From the NCBI GenBank assembly GCA_949592205.1, contig CATIUR010000003.1, positions 83,415,001-83,479,000 on the forward strand: a DNA stretch of 64,000 nucleotides. The letters are read 5' to 3'. Position numbers and translations under genes: made by a program. This document shows positions 33,233 to 44,806 of the stretch, one piece after another. The notes beneath the pieces were generated by a model that saw nothing but the letters and a program-made list of their open reading frames with translations, was not told where the DNA came from and did not search any database. This DNA is from Helichrysum umbraculigerum. Lineage: Eukaryota > Streptophyta > Magnoliopsida > Asterales > Asteraceae. Position 1 is the stretch's first letter; the number at the start of each line of letters is the position of its first letter.

Positions 33233-35805
33233 TGTGACACCCGTCAATTTAGGACTAGAATTTAGTGTCTAATCAAGTTTAATACATGTAATTAGTTCTG
33301 TGTTAGGCTAATTAATGTATCAATTATTATATATATTGTTGAATATATATCTACACAATTATGCGGATTGTATAAATCGTACGAGTTTCAAATCGAATGA
33401 ATTTCGATACAATAAATACGGACGTTGGTGAACAATTTATTAGGTAATACAAATATTATTTAATAACTCAATTTTATTCAAAATATTAATTGTAGTAATA
33501 TTTCGTATCCAAGTTTTATTACACAATTAAGGTATACGCGATTAAACATACAAACGCGCAAACAAATAAAACGAATTTCAAATTTAAATACCCTAAATAG
33601 ATAATTGGTAAAATATTATAATAAAACATTTTATAATAAATTCGTAGTTTAAAACTTATCTTTTAATGTGTAAAAATCATTTAACGTTTGAACAACGGAG
33701 CGAACGAACACCACACGGAGCGGGAACGCGGGGCGAAAATGGGAGTTTAACCTCCCACTCCCACCCCTTTTCTTCTCATTTCTCATTTCCCTTCTCTCTC
33801 TCTTCTTTCTTTTCTCTTTCAAACACCAAAACCACCAACCACTTAAATCCCTTAAAAACTAACATCAAACGAACCCGAATCATCATACTCCTTTGGAATA
33901 AAAGAACCACGGAGTCACGATCTACGTCACCATCTTTTCGGATTTTCACGGCGTCGAATCGTAAGTTTCCGACAAAACCCGAAACTCTCCGTTCTTACTC
34001 ATTTTTTCGTATTTATGGTTTATACATGCTTAAAATGTCCAAAAATGGGTTGGGTAAAAGATTTGGACCAAACGGAGGCCTTTCGGCCGATTTTTCGGCC
34101 ACCTAGCTCCGATCAGACCGTAACGTCGCTTTTGGCCCAGACATTTTGCGATGTCAGCTACGACGTCGCATAAACCATCACCACGTCGCATATAGCGACA
34201 TCATCCCTAACGTCGCCTTAACTGGCGAACGTCGCACTTAGCGACGCAAACCCTTACGTCGCAGAAATCAACAACGTCGCCTATAGCGACGCCACGTACA
34301 ACGTCGCATTAAATTGCGAAAGTCGCACATAGCGACGCCGTGCTCAACGTCGCAGTCAGGATCTGCGACGTCGCACCCAACGTCGCACAAACCAGAACCT
34401 GAAAAACACAGATTTTTACTAAGTGTCGAGGCTCGAAATTTATCACTTGATTTTACCCAAATTCAAATCCAGATGCGTTTTTCCTTAAAGCAATACAGGG
34501 GCTCTGCCCCTTGGACCCCGCCAGGGGCTGCCGCCCCTTGGACCCGGCTAACCAGGGGCGCTACCCCCGGACCCCCGTACTTAGATTCCGTAAGCACATT
34601 TTTACACCAAGTGTCAAACTTGTACAACTTCAAAACGCTTACACGATACAACTTTTCAAACGTAATGAAATTTGCCTTTCAAGAGTAACGCTTCGAAATC
34701 AATGTAATAACCTCAAGACTATTATTACAATTAATCATCAACGGGCCGTACGCGCTTTCAAAACATACTTCAAAGATCAAACAAGTCGTTGTAACTTGTA
34801 TCAATTTAATCAAACAAGTTGAAGTAACTTGTAACAATACAATCGACCAAATAGGGGTAATTTGGACATCAAGTTAAACAAACAATTTAAATGGTAGTCT
34901 TTCGAGATACCGGTACAATTAATAACAATTCAAGTGTCGTGGACACATTCAGGTTTCAAGTCTTTGGACATCAATTCACCGCTAATTACTTCAAGTTTAT
35001 TAAATTAAACACTTCGAGACTCAGGTGAGTTTCATAGCCCCATTTTCACTATTTTACAACTAGGGGTGTGATATTACTGCTCTGTTTTGTTTTACAAGTA
35101 GAACGCAAGTGCCAACTTTCAAATACTACATGAGTTTCAAGCTAATCAATTTAAAGTCCTCTATAGCATAGTCTGTTAATATTTTAGCGTGAATGTTAGT
35201 ATATGATATCATATGGGATTGACAATCCTCATCCGGGTTAGCATGCACTAACCGGTCAAACGGATGTATTAGCATTTGGGAAGACGAGTGTGGATTTGAC
35301 ACTCGTAGGAGGCATTTCAAGTTGGGTTTCCTTAATTGGGCCTGACAAATCAAGTTAAGCTCAGACTATGTGCTCATGGATTGTATAACTTTTATTTTGC
35401 TTAATTGCATTTTAAATTCAATATAAATCTTGCGGTTCTTACAACTATACATTGACATACAAACCTGTGAGCTCACCAGCGTTTTCGCTGACCCATTTTA
35501 GTATATATCACAGGTAGCCAGCAGTAGGTGGACTGCACAGACAGGGACTATTAGCTCGAGTCAGCATACATACCACTAGAGATTTGATTGCATTATTATA
35601 TTTTGTAAAAGTAATTATGCCATGTAATCTCTCAATTTCAGGAACCGAGCTAATGTAACATTATTTTGATGTAAACGTTTATTTTGTTAATACAAGTTTA
35701 AAACGACGCATATAGTGGTCGTTCATTATATCTTATGTGCTTTGTATATTGGTTAGTGACACCCAAATCGAGCTTCCGCAAATCATCAAATTTGGGGGTG
35801 TCACA
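33233..35805 (+). repeat. 5' LTR of the Tekay element
   Basis: TGTGACACCCGTCAATTTAG...TTTGGGGGTGTCACA, 2573 bp. A GC-rich zone at 34130-34390 is an array of ACGTCGC/GCGACGT motifs. A short set of CAGGGGC...GCCCCTTGGACC near-palindromes lies at 34497-34580. The 146-codon open frame at 33666-34106 also occurs in the 3' LTR and is not a known protein. Confidence 0.95.
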
Positions 35806-35808
35806 GAT

Positions 35809-35820
35809 TGGTATCAGAGC
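35809..35820 (+). other. Primer binding site, initiator methionine tRNA
   Basis: TGGTATCAGAGC, the standard complement of plant initiator Met tRNA, lies three bases after the 5' LTR. Confidence 0.9.
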
Positions 35821-36182
35821 CTAAGGTTATATTGAACTAGGTTGCATTTAGTGGACCTAGACTATGACCGTTAGGCAGTATTCCCTATTAGGTATAACCA
35901 GTTCAGAGATTACAGCATACGAATTTAATTTAACATAGCTTGATCAACTATGTACAATTAAACAAAGATGATGTAAGATCTGAAGGAAGTTATGGCTGAA
36001 CAAGATACACTAGTTGACTCTGACCTCGAGAGAAACGGGACTTAAAAACATGTCTGTGCTAGACACTCAATAGGTTATTATGTGATATACGTATATATAC
36101 ATAAATAGACCTCACTTACAATCTTAGGCCATATTATATTATATGAATATAGACCTCATTCTTTCTAACACTTTGTCTCAGA

Positions 36183-36677
36183 ATGGCAAACACACCACCT
36201 AACTCATCTCGTTCTCATCCGTACGAATCACAAAGTTCAAGGGTAGCTAGGAGGAACCCCAGGTTGCCTCGAGCGGGCCCATACTTCAATCAATTCACAC
36301 TAACGGATTTGGCTACTAGACTACACCGTCATGAGCAACAACTGCGTGACATGGACATCGAGTTGCAAGAGACCCGTGAAAACTGGACACTCACCCTAAT
36401 GGGGCAAGTGGCTCAGGTCTCTGAGGACCATGTAAACGCTATCAACCATATGGGCGTTCTCGAAAATCGAGTGGGTGAAACCATCGAGACCATGGAAATC
36501 GTCCACAATCAAGTGACTGACAATCAAAATGAAATCATTGTCCTGCGATCAAGGTTGACTCAGTGTGAGACACGCCTGAGGGAAACCGAGGAGGCACTCA
36601 GAATGGTTAGCCGACTTGCAGAGTCCGTTGACCGTCTCACTGCCTTAATGCCACAACTCAATCTTCGTCAGAATTAG
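36183..36677 (+). CDS. Small coiled-coil ORF upstream of Tekay gag
   Basis: An intact 164-residue frame between PBS and gag, beginning ATGGCAAACACACCACC. Residues 1-40 are serine-, proline- and arginine-rich. From about residue 48 to the end it is a predicted coiled coil with regular hydrophobic spacing (LATRLHRHEQQLRDMDIEL, then ENRVGETIETM and LRMVSRLAESVDRLTALMP). It is in a separate position from gag, which starts about 300 bp downstream at 36981. It has no zinc knuckle or enzyme motif. It could be an accessory structural protein or a duplicated coiled-coil module of Gag. It is not part of the minimal Tekay gene set, and I do not recognise its family. Its being free of stops while gag-pol has two is notable. 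Confidence 0.7.
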   Translation: MANTPPNSSRSHPYESQSSRVARRNPRLPRAGPYFNQFTLTDLATRLHRHEQQLRDMDIELQETRENWTLTLMGQVAQVSEDHVNAINHMGVLENRVGETIETMEIVHNQVTDNQNEIIVLRSRLTQCETRLRETEEALRMVSRLAESVDRLTALMPQLNLRQN

Positions 36678-36980
36678 CTTAGGCTGAATCTGCACTCCAT
36701 AACGCTTTCGTAGGACTAATGTAATTTGACCGGATAAAACAATTCCCGGAAACTTTTGAGCACAATATCTAAGTCTGTAACTTTTGAATTCGACAAACTC
36801 GAAATTGTCTGTAATCATTTAACAACGTAACATCAATCGACAATTTCTTTCGATTTAAATCTATATTATGGAACTATTACACTTGTGATGTGTATATTGT
36901 CGCTTTAATACGTACATCTACCACAATTATCATTCTGGTACAATTTCTTACGTACCTATTGTTTCTTTTCTTGAAGAATC

Positions 36981-38354
36981 ATGCCGCCGAAGAAAAAGAG
37001 TTACAGTGAAGCTGAACTCGCTGCTGCCGTTACTCGGGCCGTAGCCGATGCCTTGGCTGCTCGGGATTCAACCCGAACGACTGAGGAAACAGTCAGTACC
37101 ACCACCACTCCTGCTGTCAAGCCTTGTTCCTACAAGGATTTTCTCAACTGTAAACCACTGTATTTCAAGGGCACGGAAGGTGCCATTGGCTTGATCCGTT
37201 GGATTGAGCGTATGGAATCTGTTTTCAGTCTCTGCGATTGCACTGAGAACAACAAGGTCAAATTCGCTGCTTACACCTTTCAGGAAGGTGCACTCACGTG
37301 GTGGAAAACCCACGCAAACTCTGTAGGCCTTGAGGTTGCAAATCGGCTTCCTTGGGCCGAACTGAAGAAGAAGCTGACAGAAAAATACTGTCCTGAAGAA
37401 GAGCTGCATAGGCTGGAGGAAGAATTCTGGCACCTGGCGGTGCAGGGAAATGATGTTGCTGAATATACCACCAAATTTCAGCAGTTTGCCTTACTATGCC
37501 CAAGCTTGGTTGAACCGGAAAGTAAGGGCATTAAGAGATACATTCGCGGACTCCCTGAGAACATCCAGGGAAATGTCGCCTCATCCAAACCAACCACCAC
37601 TGAAAGTGCCATTCGTTTAGCCCACGAACTCATGGCCCTAGTTGTCAGCCGTGGGACTTCCAACACCTCATCCTCCAACAACAACAAACGCAAATCCACT
37701 GAACACCACCACAACTCAAACAAGAAAAACAACGCCATCCAAGTCTACACCACCAACTCCGAAACCAACCGCTGCTACACCGGGGACAGGCCTTATTGTC
37801 CCAAGTGTAACTATCATCACTTTGGTCAGTGCAATACCCCTTGCAACAACTGCAGGAGGTACGGGCATTCGACTAAGGATTGCTGAGCCCCCAGATCCAA
37901 CAACAACCCCTCTGACAAAAATGCCCGACAACCTAAGTCCTGCTATGAATGTGGGAACCCAGGACACTTTAGGGATACGTGCCCAAAATTGAAGAATAAG
38001 GGCAACAACAACAACAACTGCAACAACAACAACAACGCCAAAAGTAGCGCCTTCGTGATCAACTCAGGGGACGCCCGTCAGGACCCGAATGTGGTCACGG
38101 GTATGTTCCTCCTCAACAATTTAACTGCTTCTATTCTGTTTGATACTGGTGCCGATAGAAGTTTTATTTCTGATGAATTTTGCCCTCTACTTGACATCAC
38201 ACCTGTTGCTTTAGACGTTAAGTACACCGTAGAGCTAGCAAATGGCAAATTGATAGAAACCAATAGTGTGATACCTAATTGCACTTTAAATCTAGCTGAC
38301 GAAATCTTCTCCATAGATCTTATGCCTGTTGAGATAGGAAGTTTCGATGTCATC
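36981..38354 (+). pseudogene. Tekay gag and start of protease, interrupted
   Basis: Gag forms the particle. The frame starts MPPKKKSYSEAELAAAVTRA. The retrotransposon-gag core covers about residues 50-170 (PLYFKGTEGAIGLIRWIERM, FAAYTFQEGALTWWKTH, FWHLAVQGNDVAEYTTKF). A first CCHC knuckle is CNNCRRYGHSTKDC at about residue 288. An in-frame TGA (37884-37886) follows directly, where CGA (Arg) is likely to have stood. The same frame continues with a second knuckle, CYECGNPGHFRDTC, an asparagine-rich linker, and protease with LFDTGADRSFIS (DTGA active site, about 38143-38170). It is cut at 38354 by the nested element and resumes at 50537. Confidence 0.92.
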
Positions 38355-40732
38355 TGTCGCGGCCCCTATCGGTCGGTCGGATTTGACTCCAATCGTTGTT
38401 CCAACAGCAACAGAAGCGGCGGACAGTGAGTTTTAAATTTATATGAGCTGGGGCTCAAACTATAAGTACTACCTACCTTGGGAGCAAGCAGTAAGTATAA
38501 CTCGAGGTCGTTCTTAAATCGGAGCGAATTGAAATAAAGCGGATCACCAGAGATTATGGTCGCAATAAGGATGGGGGTAGGTAGATAGATTTTAGATTGA
38601 TTTGGTTTTCTAATTATCCTAAGTGCAGAAAAGTAAATAACGAGAAATGAAATTAGGGTTTAAGCAGACAGGTAGAGATGTGATTGCTGAAACTTGGATA
38701 TTAGGGTTTCGGGATGATGTTCATTATAAAATTGATTGGAGATTTACCAAATAAAGAGTAGACACACTTTCGGTGTAAACACTAGGACCCTACGTTCAGG
38801 TGAAACCCTAGAAACATATGTCACTGGAATCCTAGGTTATCATGATTCTGATCAGATCAGGCTGTTTTCAAACCCCCCTGAGCCTTTGCTTAATTAAGAC
38901 AAAGTCACCCTAAATGTTCTAGGGATCAGGCATAAGGCAACAGACCACAATTGTATTTACTGACCTTTCTTAACACCTAATCGTCTATTTACTTTCATTA
39001 TAGCAAATACTGATTGTATCCTGTGTATGTTAAACTATTGGTGTGATTAGGGTTTTGCATGTCTAGGTATATGATTGACACTACCCTGTATTGTTTCTAT
39101 TGAAGCACATATTTAACCATCGTAAATATAGACCCTCCTTTACAGTCAGGCGTTCATCCCTAGGAATAATCACGGTGTACAGGGCAATTAGGCATTTCCA
39201 CAGTGTTCCAAACCCTAGATGTACTGACGGTGTACTGGGCATTTAAGCATTTCCACAGTGTTCCAGATCTTAGGTGTACTAACGGTGTACAGTGCAACAA
39301 GCATTTCCACATCTTTGATTCCTAGACCACAGTTCTAGAAGGATCACTTCTAGGTAATTCACGATGAAACAATCCATGGCATTTCCTTAGCTTCCACGTA
39401 TATGTACTCCACACGAGGTGTTTCCAACGCTATACGAAGTACCGTGCCTTTTAAAGGAAAGTTCATAGTTTCATACTGTAACTGGAGATAACTGTGTATT
39501 CATAGTATTAGGGTTGATCAGATCCTATCCTAGGGCAACAGTCACGTGAAAGTCTGGAAAGGGTGATGAGAGACTAGATCTATATTCAGGATAAGCTTAA
39601 CCAGATACACAGCATAACAATTTCCAATCGTATAAATGAAACATTAATTTAACATCATCCCTACTCCTAATATCTACATTTCAACAATCACAATATTAAA
39701 CTACTCTATAAACATGGCAATATGCAGAATACAAACTGAAATAACATAAAGCACAAGCATTATAACAGTAAGTAAAGTTTAGATATCACCGGGAATACAG
39801 CAGTGTAATACTGAGGATTACAAATAGTCTGAACTTGAAAAACTAGTTACAACAAGATTACCAAGCTAAAACTTCCTCTAGACTCGAACCGTAAGCTCAA
39901 CCCTAACCTTTCTCCTCTAACTCCTAAGAGTAGTGCTAGAGAGAGAAAGTTAGAGAGAGAAAGTGAAAGAAAAGAGAGAAATAAGAAAAGTGAGAGAATG
40001 AGAAATGTGTGAAAATGTTGGGATGTGTTAAGGTGTGTGAAATGAGGAGGAGTGATCCCCTATTTATAGGCAAAGCTCAAAAATCAGCCGTACAACTCGC
40101 GAAACAGCACGTACAAGCAAACGAAGCAGCATACGGGGTACATAGGGCCGTATACGGCCTTGGTGGGGCCATATACGGTGTGTGTGAGGCCGTATACGGT
40201 CTTGGGTAGGCCGTATACGGTTGCCAAGGCCGTATACGGTGTCCGTCTGATTTCGTTCGTTGCTTAAAACGCGCGTATCTCCTTCGTTATGCGTCCGTTT
40301 GACCTGATTCTTTTGCCTGTGGTTTCGTAATTCCGTTACGCTTCTAATGATGTCAACTTCACTGAAATTGGATGTGTATAGCTCAAGCATAGCCGAAATG
40401 ACTTTATAGGGTCTGATATTGCTCAGTCTTCTCCGTTCTTTATCCGATTTGCATGATTCTTGATTTTCCCATCTCGATTTTACCTGTTTTATCATATGAT
40501 GAAGTTAGAATGTGATCTATATAAGGTAAATGAGGTCGGGTGATTTTGTGCACGTTTACTCGTCCTGATTTGCTTGTTATTTGGACGTTTTAGGTGATTT
40601 TTGCAGCAACGCCTATATTTAGACCACTTTAGTGAAATTTAGTAAATAATGATCATTTTGGAATGTTTTCACTAAAGATACGTCCAAAAAGTGCGGAATA
40701 TTGCCCTTAAAAACATGACTATTTGAGTCACA
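38355..40732 (-). repeat. 3' LTR of the Athila-like element
   Basis: On the minus strand TGTGACTCAAATAGTCATG...ATAGGGGCCGCGACA. It differs from 48166-50531 by about 18 substitutions and one 14-bp indel near 39932, by eye. It carries a CCGTATACGG array (40130-40243) and a TATA box. Confidence 0.93.
40061..40070 (-). promoter_or_regulatory. TATA box of the Athila-like 3' LTR
   Basis: CCTATAAATA on the minus strand, followed by a T/C-rich leader (CTCACTTTTCTTATTTCTC). The same box is present in the two other LTR copies. Confidence 0.7.
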
Positions 40733-40790
40733 TCAAGTTATCCCACACTTAGGCGTTGCTTGTCCTCAAGCAACACTCAGTTAGAAAAAC
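40733..40790 (-). other. Purine tract region and hairpin before the 3' LTR
   Basis: Minus strand: TTGCTTGAGGACAAGCAA, a perfect 7-bp stem with a 4-base loop, then CGCCTAAGTGTGGGATAACT next to the LTR. This stands where the polypurine tract must be. The AAGTGTGGGA core is the usual Athila one. Confidence 0.65.
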
Positions 40791-43078
40791 ATTTAAAATG
40801 GGTTTTTAAGGGGCGAGTCAAAATAATTTCAAAATGATACCACTTCTAATATGATTAAGATTGTTTAAGAATAAGGGAAAGGATAAGATGATCCTTTCAG
40901 AAGCAAGAAGCAATTATCATCAAGCATACTACCAATTCTCGTGATCTTGGAGTACACATGACTAGGCGATCTCACTATAGGTGGTCACTCAATTCACTCA
41001 AAGTGTATCGGGTTCCCTAACAATCTAGAACAATTGAAATCGCTCAAATAAGCCAGTCATGCAGCACTCATCGTCATAAGCTTGGTCGAGAATCGGATCT
41101 CCACCACTTAGGTGAGGACGGTGCTAACTATCCCAAGACATTCAACGGGTGGTAGTGTTTGGTGAGGTTTAAGGGTATTGATAGTGGTGTATGTTTTGTT
41201 GTAGGGGTTTGACTCATCTTAAAACTCAAAGATAGTGAAAAACTTTATTTCAGAATGGAACGGAGGATTTTGTAGCTGCTCGTCTTCTATCGAATTTTTC
41301 TTGAGACGGTGATACTTGAAGCACTCAGCTTTATTTGATGGAACTATTTCTTTTTCTTTTCTTGATTTTCTACTTTTTATTTTTCTTTTCTTCTTCAGAA
41401 CTTCTTTGCCAGAGAATTTCTAAGGATATTTTATGTTGATCCTTTCAGAAATCCTTTTCGGAACTATGATCTTTGATCTTGAACTTCAATTTCTTTTGTC
41501 GTGCCAATTTTTCGCACTTTGACTTTTTAGAGTACACAGAAGAGGAAGACTTTAGAGCATAATTGAAGAGGATGTTCCAAAAGATGTTTTTCACGACCTT
41601 AGAAATTCTAAGATAAGGTTTTGGGAATTTTGGTTGAGTTGGGGTTTGTACGAGGGTTTTTTAAGAAATGAAAGGTTTAGGCTCAACAGGGTTTACTAGG
41701 CGGATCATCGATACTGAAAGTAAGTATCGGAAGGGTTTTGGGCTTGAAGAGATATGTAAAAATTGGGTTTAAATCCTAAGGAATGTCAAGGTCATCTAGC
41801 TGCACCTATACCGCGTACGGTACACACCAATGTGGTCTTGAAACGTATGTCTGGAGCAAGTTCTAATTCAGAGATGCAAGCATCGGCACACACAAGAAAT
41901 GAAAGTGAAGCATTAAAGATGAATGCTTTTAGGCTCAAGATACCTCACTACAAAATAGGGTTGTATGTGCCTAGCCATGCTCCTTTCAGATTATTGTTTC
42001 TTGCTCGAGAAATTTCTATCTTATTTTCCCTATATTCCAAAATATCTTACTCGTATTTCGAGAATGATTCTTTTCGAAAGTATTTAACTCAAAAACTTAG
42101 AGTTTAATTTCATAATAAAATTTTTTTGAAAAAATTTGTTTGAAAAATTCGTTATTTTGGGAAAACATTTTCTGAGCAATGCTATTTTGGACATAAAAAT
42201 CGCCTAAAATTATCCAAGGTATTCTATACCTTGCTTATCCCACACTTAGAGGAACATTGTCCCTAATGTTCTTTTGAGTTGAGTTTTTACTGGAGGTAAA
42301 ATCCCACACTTAGAGTTTGAACATGTAAGAAAATGTTTCTTAAGTGTTAAATTTGGGTTTGAATCCCACACTTAGTGATAAGCTCAGGATAGGGTATAGA
42401 ATATAACAAGCTAACGAGACAGAATATATGTGATCATGAAATGGATAGAAGGTTAAGAAACTCCCCAGATAACGTTTTGAAGCATGTGAAATTTTTGCAG
42501 GAGTGAGCTTTCTTCTGCATTCTTCTTGAAGGACATCAAGCTTCATACGGGATTATCCGGTGTCATGTATCCAACGTTATCAGAAATCAACTTCAATTCT
42601 TTTAAGTGGGGATCCTTATGGTGTAGAATCCCATACTTTAGGTTTTGAAGAAGTTGGAGTGATTTTGATAAATGTTTGCGGTGTGGGGAGTGATCCCACA
42701 CTTAGTTCTTTGAAGTGCTTGGATACAAGGAAGTTTTGAGAAGAACGAGGCCCCTCCATGAGATGTTTGAATGTTCCGCAGTCTGCAAATATTGAAAACT
42801 GGTTCGGGTTGCCTTTTGACTTCACGGATTTTCTTCTTGAAAGTGCGTCATCTCGCCTTTTTCCACGTTCATACATCACAACATTTCTACTTATTAAATA
42901 GAAAGAAAATGAAACATAATAAGTAATAGCATAATATAGATAAGGATAGAGTGATCAACCAACTAGTGGCTGATACAAATAAGTTCCAAAAGTAAGGTTT
43001 AACAGTAGCCAAACAAACACAAGATAATAATAATGATAATGTCTGAAACCAAAGTCAGATGATGCAAATGGGGTAGAA
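40791..43078. other. Long 3' untranslated zone of the Athila-like element
   Basis: No coding frame. Four further copies of the CTAAGTGTGGGA motif (minus strand) occur at 42238-42249, 42302-42313, 42364-42375 and 42694-42705, besides the one at 40741-40752. The open frame at 41763-42107 on the plus strand has no recognisable protein features. Confidence 0.6.
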
Positions 43079-44806
43079 CTATGAAGCTGGGGATCCCTGG
43101 TCAGGTGCATCAATATGCTGAGTAGGAGCTGGTGCTGTGGATGGTCCTACGACTGACTGCTGGCCACTAGATACTCTCTGTCCCTGTTCTTCAGCATTGA
43201 TCAGTTTGAGCTGAATCAATATGTCTCTGAGGGTAGCTGCTGGCAGTCTCATCGGATCAGTGTAGCCCCACTCTAGCAAAATAGCCGAAGTAACCCATGC
43301 CTGCTCTAGTAAGGTCATGTAAGCCTGACGTAGCATGCTCTCTGTCGGTACAGCTGAGGAAGAGATCGGTCCCAAGTTTAATAGCATCCCGGAAGTGTCA
43401 AAAGATACAGCATCAGTGCCCAAGTAGACTGTGTCAGCACGGTAAGATCCACTGGCGACTGGCTGGGCAGGATGAGGAATCACAGGTGCAGAAATCACTG
43501 GCTGAACTACCGGTATCTCGGTCTCAACTGACTGGACCTGCTCTGGTACTGGTGTGGTCCAGATAGCGGGTGATGGTGTATGGGTGGTATGTGATGGGAT
43601 GGATGTATGTGGTGGTGCTATGGCTGGTGGTGGTGGACCGCATCGGTACAAGTAAGGCTCTGGGTCAGGAATACCAAGTTTCCTGGAAATCAACAGCTGA
43701 TGGGAACGGCTAACCTGAAGAGCATGCAAAAGATAATACTGTGTCAGCGAGGTCACTGGATCTGTGTAGTGAACAGTAGCCTGAGCTGGTGGCTCGGCTG
43801 TCTCAGCTCCTCTATGCGGGACACTAGTATGAGTAGTAGGTGCTCGGGCTCTATCAGATGGGCCATCCTTAGTATCTGCAACAGGTGAGGATCCTCTAAC
43901 ACGCTTTCCAGGGAGACGACATCCTGGAATGATCTATTTGGTGTTCTTCCATAGGCACTGTCTCTGCTCGTCTACCTCAATAAGATGGATCAACTTGCAG
44001 TAGTCCAAGTTGAATGGCAAAGAACGAGAACAAACAGTAAACTCCTCAGTGTGGGCCTCAGTCAACAATCCCATACTATAAAGCAATCTAGTAATAATCG
44101 ACCCCATGAACATGTGTCTATCCATGTCTGTCTCAGCTCCAAGTCTCTCAGCGATCAAGAAAGCAACATTCAGATTCTTTCCTCCTATGATTGCTTCCAT
44201 GAACTTCAACTCTTCGGCACTCACAGCACCACCTTCCTTCTTTCCAAATATAGAACATGCTAACAACTTGTGAAGGATGTGATGAACCGGCTTGATGAAA
44301 GTGGATGACTTAACACAGCTCCTAAAGTTTGATCCTGCTAAATCCATCCAAATATCCTTATGGTTCCTGTTTGGTAGGCTGGAGATGTCTTGAACACTGT
44401 TTCTGAACCATGCAGAGTTGACCTGAGACTCTGTTTATAAACCAAGATACACTCCCAAGTCGGCAACTGAGATATGATGAATCTGTTCCTGAAACCTGAA
44501 TGAAATCTTTCTTTTGTCGGATACGCTCATCTTTGGATTCAGCTGGTAAGTCATCATGAACTCTGTCACTACTTCTCGGTATGCATACTCATCTATATCG
44601 AAGAGACGGAGAAAGGCATTGTTTACTTGACCATCGGTCTCATACATCAACAAACTCTTCAACTCATCCCTGATCCCTAGCTTAATCATGTCTTTCCATA
44701 CCACATATCGATTACTGCCTATCGGTCGCTGCAACCACTGGCGAATGAGTGACCTATTCTTTGAAGACTTTGCCAAGTAGCTGAGTGAAGGTGGGCAATT
44801 TTCCAT
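43079..44806 (-). pseudogene. ATHILA ORF1/env-like protein, two in-frame stops
   Basis: One minus-strand frame of about 575 codons runs from ATG at 44806 to 43079, broken only by TAA at 44435-44437 and TAG at 43934-43936. The N-terminal half has ordered, globular composition (RQWLQRPIGSNRYVVWKDMI, RFQEQIHHISVADLGVYLGL, GAETDMDRHMFMGSIITRL) and resembles the ATHILA ORF1 family of plant Athila elements. The last third is proline-, threonine- and valine-rich (CGPPPPAIAPPHTSIPSHTT). No clear transmembrane segment was noted, so an envelope role is not supported by what I see. On the minus strand the ATG is preceded by TTTTATCACAG, a possible splice acceptor. Confidence 0.7.

Noticed and set aside
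33666..34106. 146-codon frame in the Tekay LTR, also at 54085-54525
   Set aside because: Low-complexity Ser/Thr/Phe composition in a pyrimidine-rich leader. It is conserved only because the LTRs are copies of each other.
40009..40495. Short frames of 66 and 143 codons in the Athila-like LTR (repeated at 49808 and 63175)
   Set aside because: They are present because the LTR is repeated. They overlap the TATA box and palindrome array, and no family was recognised.
42616..42879. Minus-strand 87-codon frame in the Athila-like 3' zone
   Set aside because: It overlaps the repeated CTAAGTGTGGGA motif, has no recognisable domain, and lies in a zone otherwise non-coding.
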